Shown piece after piece: positions 1-7,761 of a stretch of DNA of 64,000 bases. The stretch's first letter is position 1; every line of letters starts with the position of its first letter. The stretch covers positions 248,001-312,000 of the forward strand of contig NZ_JACICA010000001.1 in NCBI RefSeq assembly GCF_014195585.1. Reading direction: 5' to 3'. The DNA comes from Alloprevotella rava (GTDB taxonomy: Bacteria > Bacteroidota > Bacteroidia > Bacteroidales > Bacteroidaceae). A program made the position numbers and the translations under genes. The notes beneath the pieces were generated by a model. That model was not told the origin of the DNA, made no database searches, and was given only the letters and a program-made list of their open reading frames with translations.

Positions 1-348
1 GAAGCGGTCACGATTAGAAAGGTCGGAGTATTGATTGGCTCTAAGGTCTGAAATCTGAGGAGCACCTACGCTGATTTCATTTGCAGGAATGCCGTTTGCT
101 TGTAGCCAGTTTTTGATGACTTGATTGGATGAATTGAGCTGGCGGTAAAGGTCCTGCATGTCGTTGCTGGATGTCTTGAACACGATGGGCCAGATAACGT
201 GGTCGGCCTTTACTTCTTTCTCTGCTAAACCTCGTACGCTGACGATGCGGTCCTGTCGAGAAAAACTTCTCAAACCACAATAAAGGAACACACCTAAGAT
301 GGCGAGTCCTACAGCCAAGACGATGGCTTCTACTCTTAGATTTTTCAT
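1..348 (-). CDS. SIMPL-domain (DUF541) protein, C-terminus outside window
   Basis: An open frame runs from an ATG at 348 to the window edge, giving the first 116 residues. The product starts with a short basic end, a membrane or signal segment (about residues 7-26, VEAIVLAVGLAILGVFLYCG) and then SVRGLAEKEVKADHVIWPI, which is the conserved opening of SIMPL/DUF541 proteins. These are periplasmic or membrane-anchored proteins of poorly defined function, often linked to oxidative stress or envelope integrity. The gene is cut by the window, so the SIMPL core cannot be checked. It lies downstream of pepD on the same strand with a 122-base gap. Confidence 0.75.
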   Translation of the reverse strand, partial: MKNLRVEAIVLAVGLAILGVFLYCGLRSFSRQDRIVSVRGLAEKEVKADHVIWPIVFKTSSNDMQDLYRQLNSSNQVIKNWLQANGIPANEISVGAPQISDLRANQYSDLSNRDRF

Positions 349-470
349 TTGTCGAAAGTTTTGAGTGATAAATAGGAAGTAACGAGCGACTGGTCGGAGG
401 CTACAAAGCGTAGCTATAATAAGTGTGCTGTTCAGCAACTACTTCAGACCTGTCACTCGTTACTATAAAA

Positions 471-1931
471 TTATTTCTTTGGCGTTTCTTTTAATGTCTC
501 AAGTACGAACTGCCAATAGCGTTCTACCGACGGAATGTTGCAACGTTCGTTGGGCGTATGCGGAGAACGGAGTGTCGGACCGAAACTTACCATGTCCATC
601 TTGGGATATTTGGCACCGATGACGCCACATTCAAGGCCGGCGTGAACAACGCCCACGCGATTGTCAGTGCCAAAGAGCTGCTTGTAGACTTTCTGCATCA
701 GTGCCACGATTTCACTTTGCGGATTGGGCTGCCAAGCTGGATACTGATGAGCATAAGTAACCTTCATGCCCGCCATTGAGAATGCGCTCTCGTTTGTCTC
801 AGCGCAACATTCGCGCATACTATCGCGGCTGGAGCGCACGAGTACTGTGAACATCGCTGTTCCGTTTCCAATCTCCACGATACCAAGGTTGGAGCTGGTT
901 TCCACTACATCGGGGATTTCTGGAATCATACGCATCGGTCCGTTGTGGCAGGCGCAAATAGCGTTAACTAAGTTGTCGCCAATTTCAGCCGGCACTTGCT
1001 TAGCGGGGCGTTCCACGTCCTCGCAGAGGAGTTCGAGCTGCTTCTCAACAAAGGCAAACTCGTCAGTGAAAACCTTTTTCCAGTCGGCGATACAATCCTC
1101 TTTCAGTGCAGCAACATTCTCTTTCGGAAGCGTAAGTACCACTTCGGCGTGACTCGGAATAGCATTGCGCATATTTCCTCCCACCCAGCTGCACAGACGT
1201 GCTTCGAAATTGGCCATAGCATCTTGAACGAGACGGCCCATCAGCTTGTTTGCGTTAGCGCGACCTTGGTTGATTTCCAAACCACTATGGCCGCCGAGCA
1301 AACCTTTGATAACCACTTTGACAGCTGCATCGCCGCCATCGGTTTCTTCTTCCTGATATTCCAACACTGCATTCTGGTCGACGCCACCTGCTGAACCGAT
1401 GACCATTTCGCCCTCTGTCTCGTTGTCGAGGTTGAGGAGAATCTCACCTTGCAAGGTGTCGCTGGCCAGGTTCTCAGCTCCGTACATCGTTGTCTCCTCA
1501 TCAGCCGTGATTAAGCACTCCAGCGGGCCGTGTTCAATAGTGTCGTCCTCGAGGATACCCATCATAGTGGCCACTGCCATACCGTCGTCCGAGCCGAGAG
1601 TAGTGCCTTTGGCTTTCACCCATTCTCCGTCCACGTAGGTCTCAATGGGATCGGTCTCGAAATTATGGGTAGATTCTTTTGTCTTTTGCGGAACCATGTC
1701 TATGTGGCCCTGCATCACCACCATCTTACGGTCTTCGTAGCCTTTAGAGGCTGCTTTGCGCATGATGATATTTCCAGCCTCGTCTTTGAAGGCTTCGATA
1801 TTGCGTTCCTTGGCCCAATCCAACAGGAATTGCTGAGCCTTTTCCAAATGGCCGCTAGGGCGTGGTACCTGTGTTAGTAAGTAGAAATTCTTCCAAACAG
1901 CCTGTGGCTGCAAATTCTTGATTTCACTCAT
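471..1931 (-). CDS. pepD: Aminoacyl-histidine dipeptidase (peptidase family M20C, PepD)
   Basis: The 486-residue protein has the full length of Bacteroidetes PepD. It is a cytosolic di-zinc hydrolase that splits Xaa-His and other dipeptides. Visible metal and catalytic motifs are GHIDMV (His76, Asp78), LGSDDGMA (Asp115-Asp116) and TADEET (Glu145-Glu146, general base region), followed by the HSGLEI segment of the M20 dimerisation lid and a late HAGLECG motif. It starts 24 bases after the end of the UPF0104 membrane protein on the same strand, so the two are probably co-transcribed. Nothing is missing; family assignment is strong, substrate range is inferred. Confidence 0.93.
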   Translation of the reverse strand: MSEIKNLQPQAVWKNFYLLTQVPRPSGHLEKAQQFLLDWAKERNIEAFKDEAGNIIMRKAASKGYEDRKMVVMQGHIDMVPQKTKESTHNFETDPIETYVDGEWVKAKGTTLGSDDGMAVATMMGILEDDTIEHGPLECLITADEETTMYGAENLASDTLQGEILLNLDNETEGEMVIGSAGGVDQNAVLEYQEEETDGGDAAVKVVIKGLLGGHSGLEINQGRANANKLMGRLVQDAMANFEARLCSWVGGNMRNAIPSHAEVVLTLPKENVAALKEDCIADWKKVFTDEFAFVEKQLELLCEDVERPAKQVPAEIGDNLVNAICACHNGPMRMIPEIPDVVETSSNLGIVEIGNGTAMFTVLVRSSRDSMRECCAETNESAFSMAGMKVTYAHQYPAWQPNPQSEIVALMQKVYKQLFGTDNRVGVVHAGLECGVIGAKYPKMDMVSFGPTLRSPHTPNERCNIPSVERYWQFVLETLKETPKK

Positions 1932-1955
1932 AATTATTATGGTTAAGAGTTATTA

Positions 1956-2936
1956 CTAGTCTTTTTCATTTTTGCTTTTCATAGAGAGGCGGGCAAATCC
2001 GAAAGCTCCAAGGAGCACCACAAGCCCCGTTTGCAGCGTGTGGACTACGAGCGCGAAGAGTATGGCCTCTTTTTCTGCCACTCCATAAAGGACGAGCATC
2101 GTTTTAACGGCGAAATGCCACGGCCCAGCCCCGTTAGGCGTCGGCACGAGTACGGCGAACATTCCTACACAATATATAAGGAATGCTTCGATAGGGCTGA
2201 TGCCGCTTGTGAAGTTGAAGCAGAAGAAAGCAATATAGAAGTGGAGAAAATAGCAAAGGTTGATGCCGAAACTCATTAGGATGTAGAGCGGCAGATTGCG
2301 GACATCTTTGAGGGAGAGTGCTCCTGCCCAAAGATCTTTCAGCAAGTCGCGCCCGCGGGAATAATAGCGGCGGAGGAGAAATACACATGCTCCAACGGCC
2401 ATAATTAGGCAAAGCACCGTGACGAGGTAGCCAGTGCTGGTGAATTGCCCGAAAAATCCGCGGAAGTCCATACCTGTGGTACGAAGGAACTTGAGAAAAA
2501 CGGGGATTTGACAGAGAAAGGCGGTCGCGGTGAGGAGAAGCATGACGAGGGAATCGACCATGCGCTCCGTGACAACCGTCCCGAGCGATTTTGTGAAAGA
2601 GATGCCATCGTATTTCTTTAGTGTGCCGCAGCGCGTCACTTCGCCTACACGAGGAATCACTAAAGAAGCGGCATAGCTAATAAAGATAGCATTCTCACAA
2701 CTGCTGCGCCGTGGATGTTCGCCCAAGGGCTCGAGTGCCATTTTCCAGCGCCAAGCTCGGATTTGCTGGGCTAGAATGCCGAAAACAAAGGAGAAAAGCA
2801 TCCATCCCCATTTCATCTCGCCGAACACACTACGGAAAAAGTCGCGCCAATCTGTTCCGCGGTACATCCACCACAGAATGCCCAGCCCAAAAGCAAAGGG
2901 CAGCGCCAGTTGCAGTATCTTCTTAAGAATCTTCAA
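1956..2936 (-). CDS. Lysylphosphatidylglycerol synthase TM-region / UPF0104 membrane protein
   Basis: A 326-residue polytopic membrane protein with about eight hydrophobic segments. The stretch RAWRWKMALEPLG, then SYAASLVIPRVGEVTRCGTL and a late PTPNGAGPWHF, are hallmarks of the UPF0104/LPG_synthase_TM family (the flippase-like half of MprF). No aminoacyl-transfer domain is attached, so the substrate is unknown; a lipid-related transport role is inferred. The frame has no ATG at its 5' end: the codon aligned with the expected start is TTG (2934-2936), followed by AAG ATT CTT. It precedes pepD by 24 bases. Confidence 0.8.
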   Translation of the reverse strand: MKILKKILQLALPFAFGLGILWWMYRGTDWRDFFRSVFGEMKWGWMLFSFVFGILAQQIRAWRWKMALEPLGEHPRRSSCENAIFISYAASLVIPRVGEVTRCGTLKKYDGISFTKSLGTVVTERMVDSLVMLLLTATAFLCQIPVFLKFLRTTGMDFRGFFGQFTSTGYLVTVLCLIMAVGACVFLLRRYYSRGRDLLKDLWAGALSLKDVRNLPLYILMSFGINLCYFLHFYIAFFCFNFTSGISPIEAFLIYCVGMFAVLVPTPNGAGPWHFAVKTMLVLYGVAEKEAILFALVVHTLQTGLVVLLGAFGFARLSMKSKNEKD

Positions 2937-3046
2937 TGTGTTTCGTAGGGAAATGCGTACTTTTGTGACGTCTCCAATGCGAAGTTAGGACAATCTGCCC
3001 AATGTTCCAAAGAATTGTCTTCAATTTTTGCACAATCAGAGTAACC

Positions 3047-3054
3047 TACGTTTG
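3047..3054 (+). promoter_or_regulatory. Candidate -7 element for ksgA (TACGTTTG)
   Basis: TACGTTTG matches the Bacteroidetes -7 consensus TAnnTTTG and lies 29 bases before the ksgA ATG. A TTG at 3028-3030 is closer than the usual 19-21 bases. A second match, TACTTTTG at 2958-2965, would give a leader of about 110 bases. Either or both may be used. Confidence 0.45.
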
Positions 3055-3083
3055 CGTGGTTCCTTTCCGGTAACAATTCCGAT

Positions 3084-3887
3084 ATGTTGAAATCAGTAAA
3101 ACCTAAGAAAAATCTCGGTCAGCACTTTCTGACCGACCTCCATGTGGCTGAGCGCATCGCCGACACCGTAGATGCCTGCCCGCAGTTGCCCGTTCTCGAA
3201 GTAGGCCCTGGTATGGGCGTGCTGACACAATACCTCTTGCCCAAGGACAGAGAGGTGAAGGTGGTGGAGATCGACCGCGAAAGTGTGGCTTACCTACTTG
3301 AACGTTGGCCCGAATTGCGGGATAACATTCTGGGCGAGGACTTTCTACGTATGAACCTCAATACTGTATTTGACGGCAAGCCTTTTGTGCTTACAGGCAA
3401 TTATCCTTACGATATCTCCAGCCAGATATTTTTCAAAATGCTCGACTACAAAGAGCTTATTCCCTGCTGCACGGGAATGATTCAGAAAGAGATGGCCGAG
3501 CGCATTGCGGCACGTCCCGGCACAAAGTCCTATGGCATTTTGAGCGTGTTGCTACAGCGTTGGTACGATGTTGAGTACCTCTTCACCGTTGAGCCTGGTG
3601 TGTTCAATCCTCCTCCAAAGGTGCGCAGCGCGGTGGTACGCATGACGCGCAACGATATACACGAATGTGGTTGCAACGAGGTGTTGCTTAAGAAAGTAGT
3701 AAAGGCCGTGTTCCAGCAACGCCGCAAAATGTTGCGCGTGTCGCTCAAACCGTTTTTTGCACAAACTTCGCCCAACTGCGACCATACGGAGTTCTTGGCT
3801 CACCCCGAGCTGACGAAGCGTCCGGAGCAGCTCAGCGTGGACGAGTTTGTGGAACTGACCAATCGGATTGAGAAAGAAATCAGTTAA
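3084..3887 (+). CDS. rsmA: 16S rRNA (adenine-1518/1519 N6) dimethyltransferase
   Basis: The 267-residue product is KsgA/RsmA, which dimethylates two adjacent adenines in helix 45 of 16S rRNA during late 30S maturation. Visible motifs are the N-terminal KKNLGQHFLTD, the SAM-binding EVGPGMGVLTQYL and the catalytic NYPYDISS (NLPY-type motif IV with Tyr in place of Leu). The C-terminal helical domain contains FQQRRKMLRVSLK. Length is normal for the family. It is divergent from the UPF0104 gene and monocistronic, followed by a 567-base gap with repeats. Confidence 0.95.
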   Translation: MLKSVKPKKNLGQHFLTDLHVAERIADTVDACPQLPVLEVGPGMGVLTQYLLPKDREVKVVEIDRESVAYLLERWPELRDNILGEDFLRMNLNTVFDGKPFVLTGNYPYDISSQIFFKMLDYKELIPCCTGMIQKEMAERIAARPGTKSYGILSVLLQRWYDVEYLFTVEPGVFNPPPKVRSAVVRMTRNDIHECGCNEVLLKKVVKAVFQQRRKMLRVSLKPFFAQTSPNCDHTEFLAHPELTKRPEQLSVDEFVELTNRIEKEIS

Positions 3888-3935
3888 ATCTTTCGAGGAT
3901 TTAACGCCCTTATATTCTGTAAAAATAGTTCGCAG

Positions 3936-4311
3936 TCTGTACTCCCGAGAGTGGCTTCAAAATCAAATTGAAGTAGACTTATTTTCAGACTCCTCCAATC
4001 TGACCGACCTATTCTATAAGGTTGTCGGAGAACGCAATAAGGCTGTCAGCTGACAGCCTTATTGCGTTTGAAAATTTCCTTATTGTGCTGGCTGACACAA
4101 TAAGGAAAAACACGGATTATCGGCACATGTTGATGGCCGAAATTATCTGAAAAAAAGCACTTTCCCCACCTTTTTTAGCAAAAAACAAAGAGAAAAATGG
4201 TTTGTTCCTTTCTTTTTTCGAACAACTCAAAGATTTTCTGTAAGAATCTTAAGATATGTTTTTCTAGAACGAAAAAGTGTGTTGTCAAATTAAAGGGCAG
4301 TTTTCTTTGCT
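3936..4311 (+). repeat. Family A repeat, long form (about 345-375 bases), copy 1
   Basis: This element fills most of the 567-base gap after ksgA. Its core is a 38-base perfect palindrome at 4031-4068 (half-site AACGCAATAAGGCTGTCAG) followed by an imperfect one at 4078-4105 (CCTTATTGTG/CACAATAAGG). The left flank (GAGAGTGGCTTCAAAATC) and right flank (AATAAGGAAAAA, TCGGCACATGTTGA, AAAGGGCAG) match the element at 21325-21695 in the same order, and the GAGARTGGC to AAAGGGCAG distance is 343 versus 344 bases. No coding capacity is visible. Confidence 0.75.
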
Positions 4312-4360
4312 TTGTTGCGTTATCTCCTACAAGTTTTCTGGTGCTGGTTTAGTAAAAGCA

Positions 4361-4399
4361 AGAGTTCCGTCCTACGGAGACATTGTAGGGCGGAACTCT
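4361..4399 (-). terminator. Terminator hairpin after the sulfotransferase gene
   Basis: Fifteen-base arms (4361-4375 and 4385-4399, one G-T pair) enclose a 9-base loop. It lies 54 bases past the stop at 4454, and the minus-strand sequence after it is T-rich. It is the only strong hairpin between the repeat element and the gene. Confidence 0.7.
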
Positions 4400-4453
4400 C
4401 GTGATGATGTTTGTTTCTAATTGCGTGGTAGCTTGTGTGGGAGAAGCTGCAAC

Positions 4454-5563
4454 TTACAATCGCTCATAGCCCCAATCCTCTATGGCGCATCCCCAGTTTT
4501 CATTGACCAGTCGGACAGTTTCAGGTTTGTAGGCATATTTGTTCTTCTTGTAGCCCTTCTTCGCATTGACGTATTGCTCGATAGCCGTATGCGCCTCGTC
4601 CCAACCAGGGAGTTGCAACGAGGAGTAAATATTCTCCGTCATGGCAAGTGCATCTTGCTCGAAGTCTTCAAACTTCACTTCGATGAGATTTCCCTCCGGG
4701 ATGCAAACTTTGTCGGCCTGGTATTTGTCGTAGAGCTTCGTGTAAGTCGTCAGGATATTCTGCACGATTTCTTCCTCCGAGATGTCTTGCAGTTTGAGGG
4801 GCTGAATGGTGTTGGTGAAGAAGGAACGCGTGGATTCAAATACGGTGTATGGATTTCGCATCAAGTAGATAAACTTGGCATTTGGGAACATCTTCATCAG
4901 CTCCTTTACGCGGCCCGTGTGGGGCGGGTTCTTGGAGAGAAACTGCGTGCCGCTGGTGTTCCAAAGGGCAATTTTGATGACTTTGATAAACTCCTCTTCG
5001 AAGCGTTTGAGTTCCTCCGGCGTGATGTCCTTGAAGAGCAAATACTTGTCGGCATATTCCTGCCAGTACTTCGGCAAGTACCACATATTATAATAGGTGT
5101 AGGGCATGGAATTTGTCATAGCAAATTCCTCCTCCTGCGGTAGATCGACAGCCAAGTCCATGTTGTCCGTTGGGCGATGGCTCGGCATGAGCCACGACAT
5201 ATTTTTCTTGAAGAATGGTTGCCCAAACATCATGAGGTGGGGGAATACCGTTTGATAGGTCGTATTATAGCCAAAGTGCTTATCGCAGGACAAAACATTG
5301 TGGACAAAGGTCGTTCCAGAACGCCAGTGGCCCAGAATGAACACGGGATCGTGCTTCAGCGGTTGGTTGGCCAAACGTTTTTGGTAACGCCTTTCTTGTA
5401 TGGGTGCGAGCGTGGATAGCAATCGGCAAACGGCAGTAGTGAGGCGATATTTTCCACGATAGCCCTTGTCGATTTCGCGGCCTTGAAGAATTTCCTTATA
5501 AGTGTTCCAGTCAGCCCCTACAAGGTTGTTGACCGGCAACTTGTCGAATTGAAGAAGTCCCAT
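4454..5563 (-). CDS. PAPS-dependent sulfotransferase family protein
   Basis: The 369-residue protein has FILGHWRSGTTFVH (residues 75-88), the 5'-phosphosulfate-binding loop, and a later LSKNPPHTGRVKELMKMFPNAKFIYLMRNP region that binds the 3'-phosphate of PAPS. It is therefore a sulfotransferase, probably cytosolic, acting on a lipid, glycan or small-molecule acceptor; the acceptor cannot be read from sequence. The frame extends to an ATG at 5584, but a -7 element (5582-5589) overlaps that codon, so the ATG at 5563 is preferred. No sulfate-activation (cysDNC) genes are near. The gene is monocistronic with its own terminator. Confidence 0.82.
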   Translation of the reverse strand: MGLLQFDKLPVNNLVGADWNTYKEILQGREIDKGYRGKYRLTTAVCRLLSTLAPIQERRYQKRLANQPLKHDPVFILGHWRSGTTFVHNVLSCDKHFGYNTTYQTVFPHLMMFGQPFFKKNMSWLMPSHRPTDNMDLAVDLPQEEEFAMTNSMPYTYYNMWYLPKYWQEYADKYLLFKDITPEELKRFEEEFIKVIKIALWNTSGTQFLSKNPPHTGRVKELMKMFPNAKFIYLMRNPYTVFESTRSFFTNTIQPLKLQDISEEEIVQNILTTYTKLYDKYQADKVCIPEGNLIEVKFEDFEQDALAMTENIYSSLQLPGWDEAHTAIEQYVNAKKGYKKNKYAYKPETVRLVNENWGCAIEDWGYERL

Positions 5564-5581
5564 AATAGTCTTGATTTTTTG

Positions 5582-5589
5582 CAAAGTTA
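5582..5589 (-). promoter_or_regulatory. -7 element for the sulfotransferase gene
   Basis: The plus strand reads CAAAGTTA, which is TAACTTTG on the minus strand and fits TAnnTTTG. Transcription would start near 5575, giving a leader of about 12 bases to the ATG at 5563. This decides the start choice for that gene. Confidence 0.6.
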
Positions 5590-5690
5590 CATTATTGTGT
5601 GCGATATTTCCTTATGCGATTCAAAATAAGCAATAAAGGAAAGCTCCTCTTGTGTTGTGGAATAGGATAGTTTCGTCAGAAAACGCGAAC

Positions 5691-5720
5691 AGCGGAAAGC
5701 TCCCGAAGGTGCTTCCCGCT
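5691..5720 (-). terminator. Hairpin after the small-ORF pair
   Basis: Arms AGCGGAAAGC and GCTTCCCGCT (one mismatch) lie 37 bases past the stop of the 64-residue ORF at 5757-5951. The weak T-tract makes this moderate evidence, but its position supports a real minus-strand transcript here. Confidence 0.5.
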
Positions 5721-5756
5721 GTTGGTAGAAGTATGTTTAATAATGTTTTTTTACTG

Positions 5757-5951
5757 TTAGTCCAAGTCTTTCCAAGAGGTGTAAGGCTGGAAGTCGGAGC
5801 TTTCAGTGGATCCATCAAGGATGTCGCCATGCGTTTCTTGCTGGCGAGACCATTGCTCAAAACTTTCTTTGCTAGACACAATGAAATCAGCGAACGTGTT
5901 TCTTGTGCTTATGTTTATCACTCTGTTCTGGGGCTTTTTGTAGGCTTTCAT
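5757..5951 (-). CDS. Small hypothetical protein (64 aa, MKxYxxP type)
   Basis: The predicted product begins MKAYKKPQNRVINIS and ends in YTSWKDLD; it is hydrophilic, without signal peptide or cysteines. The opening resembles short uncharacterised Bacteroidales proteins of the form MKxYxxPxxxV. Its ATG overlaps the stop codon of the upstream 54-residue ORF in an ATGA arrangement, which is typical of translationally coupled genes, and a hairpin follows it. No function can be assigned. The coupling and flanking promoter and hairpin make it more credible than an average ORF of this size. Confidence 0.5.
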   Translation of the reverse strand: MKAYKKPQNRVINISTRNTFADFIVSSKESFEQWSRQQETHGDILDGSTESSDFQPYTSWKDLD

Positions 5952-6112
5952 TTATGCGTTAGTTCTTGTTGCGAAATGGTTTGTTTATGAAGTGATGAGT
6001 TTTCTCTGTTGTTTTCGGCTCTTCTCGTTTTGTGTGGAATTCTGTTTATATATGCAGCACACGCCAGATAGGCAACAGCTATAAGCAGAGTTGAGGTATT
6101 GTCCACTGCCAT
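5948..6112 (-). CDS. Small hydrophobic-segment peptide (54 aa), hypothetical
   Basis: The product starts MAVDNTSTLLIAVAYLACAAYI, with a hydrophobic run at residues 8-22, then a basic and polar tail rich in Arg, Asn, Gln and Lys. This suggests a single-pass membrane peptide with a cytoplasmic tail. It begins 63 bases after a clear minus-strand -7 element (6175-6182) and overlaps the next small ORF by four bases (ATGA). A longer frame to 6274 exists but would start upstream of that promoter, so the ATG at 6112 is chosen. Not recognised; function unknown. Confidence 0.45.
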   Translation of the reverse strand: MAVDNTSTLLIAVAYLACAAYINRIPHKTRRAENNRENSSLHKQTISQQELTHK

Positions 6113-6174
6113 AATTTTCTTGATTAGGAAACGGGATGGGCGAGCGTAGACCACTATAAATCCTGAAACTGGCG

Positions 6175-6182
6175 CAAAGGTA
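6175..6182 (-). promoter_or_regulatory. -7 element for the small-ORF pair
   Basis: CAAAGGTA on the plus strand is TACCTTTG on the minus strand, a match to TAnnTTTG. It drives transcription away from rfbB and toward the ORFs at 6112 and 5951, leaving a leader of about 56 bases. Confidence 0.55.
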
Positions 6183-6342
6183 GGCTTTTTGCCGTGAAAG
6201 GAAAAGGAATAAAGAATTTTTGTAGCATTCTCCAAAAGGGGTGACCGGATGCTTTTGAAAGAGAAGAGCATCATTTTCTCCTATAAAACGGCAGTTTAGA
6301 AGAGATAAATAGGTGCGAAAAGCTTGTTTTCAACGAATATAG

Positions 6343-6373
6343 TTGTAGTTGTCACTTTACATTGTTACTTTTG
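6343..6373 (+). promoter_or_regulatory. Promoter of rfbB (TTG-N20-TACTTTTG)
   Basis: TTG at 6343-6345 and TACTTTTG at 6366-6373 form a full Bacteroidetes-type promoter. Transcription would begin near 6380, 14 bases before the ATG at 6394, which supports that start over the upstream ATG at 6349. Confidence 0.75.
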
Positions 6374-6393
6374 TCATAAATAAAACAGATTTT

Positions 6394-7506
6394 ATGAAGA
6401 CTTATTTAGTGACAGGAGCTGCCGGCTTTATCGGCGCAAACTATTTGAAGTATATTCTCAAGAAATATGAGGATGTTCGCGTGGTTGTTCTTGACCTGCT
6501 GACCTATGCGGGCTATCTCGGCACAATTGCTGAGGACATCGACCACGACAGGTGCGAATTTGTGCGTGGCGACATCGGCGACCGTCAGTTGGTGGATGAG
6601 CTCTTTACGAAATATCGCTTTGATGTGGTGGTAAACTTTGCCGCAGAGAGTCATGTAGATCGCTCTATTGAGAATCCACAACTCTTTCTTCAAACCAATA
6701 TTCTCGGTACGCAGAATCTGCTCGATTGTGCTCGCCGCGCGTGGGTGACGGGAAAAGATGAGCAAGGCTATCCCACTTGGCAGTCCGGTGTTCGCTTCCA
6801 TCAGGTTTCTACTGATGAGGTCTACGGCTCGCTGGGCGATGAGGGATTTTTCACAGAAGAAACTCCGCTACAACCGCACAGCCCTTACAGTGCCTCAAAG
6901 ACAAGTGCCGACCTCGTGGTGTGTGCTTATCATGACACTTACAAAATGCCCGTTAGCATTACGCGCTGCTCCAACAATTATGGACCTTATCAATTCCCCG
7001 AGAAACTGATTCCGCTGATTATCAATAATATCCTTGAGGGTAAGCAACTTCCTGTTTACGGGCAGGGAACAAATGTTCGCGACTGGCTCTATGTGGAAGA
7101 CCACTGTAAGGCTATCGACCTCGTGGTTACGAAGGGCAAAGACGGAAGTATATACAACGTGGGCGGCCACAATGAGCGGCAGAATATCCAGATTGTGAAA
7201 ATCATCATCCGCACTATTCGCCGCTTGATGGAAGAGAATCCGCAGTTCCGTGTTCTGCTGAAGCGCCAAGATGGCCTTGAGTGGATCAACGACGACCTTA
7301 TCAGTTTCGTGAAAGATCGACTGGGCCACGACCAGCGCTATGGCATAGACCCCACAAAAATAAAGGCCGACTTAGGTTGGTTCCCCGAAACGACCTTTGA
7401 AGTAGGCATAGAGAAAACTATTCGCTGGAATCTCGAACACCACGATTGGATTGAAGACGTGAGCGGGGAAGATTATCAAGAATACTACGAGAGAATGTAT
7501 AAGTAG
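6394..7506 (+). CDS. rfbB: dTDP-glucose 4,6-dehydratase
   Basis: The 370-residue enzyme (RfbB/RmlB) converts dTDP-glucose to dTDP-4-keto-6-deoxyglucose in dTDP-rhamnose and related sugar synthesis in the cytosol. The NAD-binding motif TGAAGFIGANY sits at residues 7-17. The catalytic centre is visible as STDEVYGSL (Thr-Asp-Glu triad typical of RmlB) and YSASK (Tyr-x3-Lys). NNYGPYQFPEKLIP and the C-terminal LGWFPETTFEVGIEKT are also family features. The other rml genes (A, C, D) are not in the window, so it stands alone. The start at 6394 follows a strong promoter. Confidence 0.94.
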   Translation: MKTYLVTGAAGFIGANYLKYILKKYEDVRVVVLDLLTYAGYLGTIAEDIDHDRCEFVRGDIGDRQLVDELFTKYRFDVVVNFAAESHVDRSIENPQLFLQTNILGTQNLLDCARRAWVTGKDEQGYPTWQSGVRFHQVSTDEVYGSLGDEGFFTEETPLQPHSPYSASKTSADLVVCAYHDTYKMPVSITRCSNNYGPYQFPEKLIPLIINNILEGKQLPVYGQGTNVRDWLYVEDHCKAIDLVVTKGKDGSIYNVGGHNERQNIQIVKIIIRTIRRLMEENPQFRVLLKRQDGLEWINDDLISFVKDRLGHDQRYGIDPTKIKADLGWFPETTFEVGIEKTIRWNLEHHDWIEDVSGEDYQEYYERMYK

Positions 7507-7532
7507 GAGCACACACTCTCTTCCCTATGACT

Positions 7533-7632
7533 TATTTTTTTTGTTGTCACGTCGTCACATCGTCACGATTAGGACTTAACTGTTTGAAAGAGTAAGTATT
7601 ATATCCGTGACAACAGTGTGACAACAAAAAAG
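7533..7632 (+). repeat. Family B repeat, half-length copy
   Basis: The segment opens with T8 GTTGTCAC GTCGTCAC ATCGTCAC and closes with GTGACAACAGTGTGACAACA, so its ends are inverted repeats built from one octamer. It matches the left half of the longer copies at 29622, 53423 and 61424. It lies between the convergent genes rfbB and purA. No coding capacity. Confidence 0.7.
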
Positions 7633-7662
7633 TGGGCGAAGGCGATTGAACGGCAGAAAAGC

Positions 7663-7701
7663 AGGACAGCCACAGAGTTCTTGTGAACTTGTGGCTGTCC
7701 T
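7663..7701 (-). terminator. Terminator of purA
   Basis: Twelve-base arms AGGACAGCCACA and TGTGGCTGTCCT (7663-7674, 7690-7701), with an inner AGTTC/GAACT extension, lie 61 bases past the purA stop. The minus-strand tail is T-rich. Confidence 0.75.
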
Positions 7702-7761
7702 TATTGTAGTGGTGCTTACTTCCCGTTTGCGTTGAAACGCAATGGGGGAGTGAGTCGCTTT

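Noticed and set aside
4421-5143. Plus-strand 240-codon ORF opposite the sulfotransferase
   Set aside because: Antisense shadow of a gene with clear PAPS-binding motifs.
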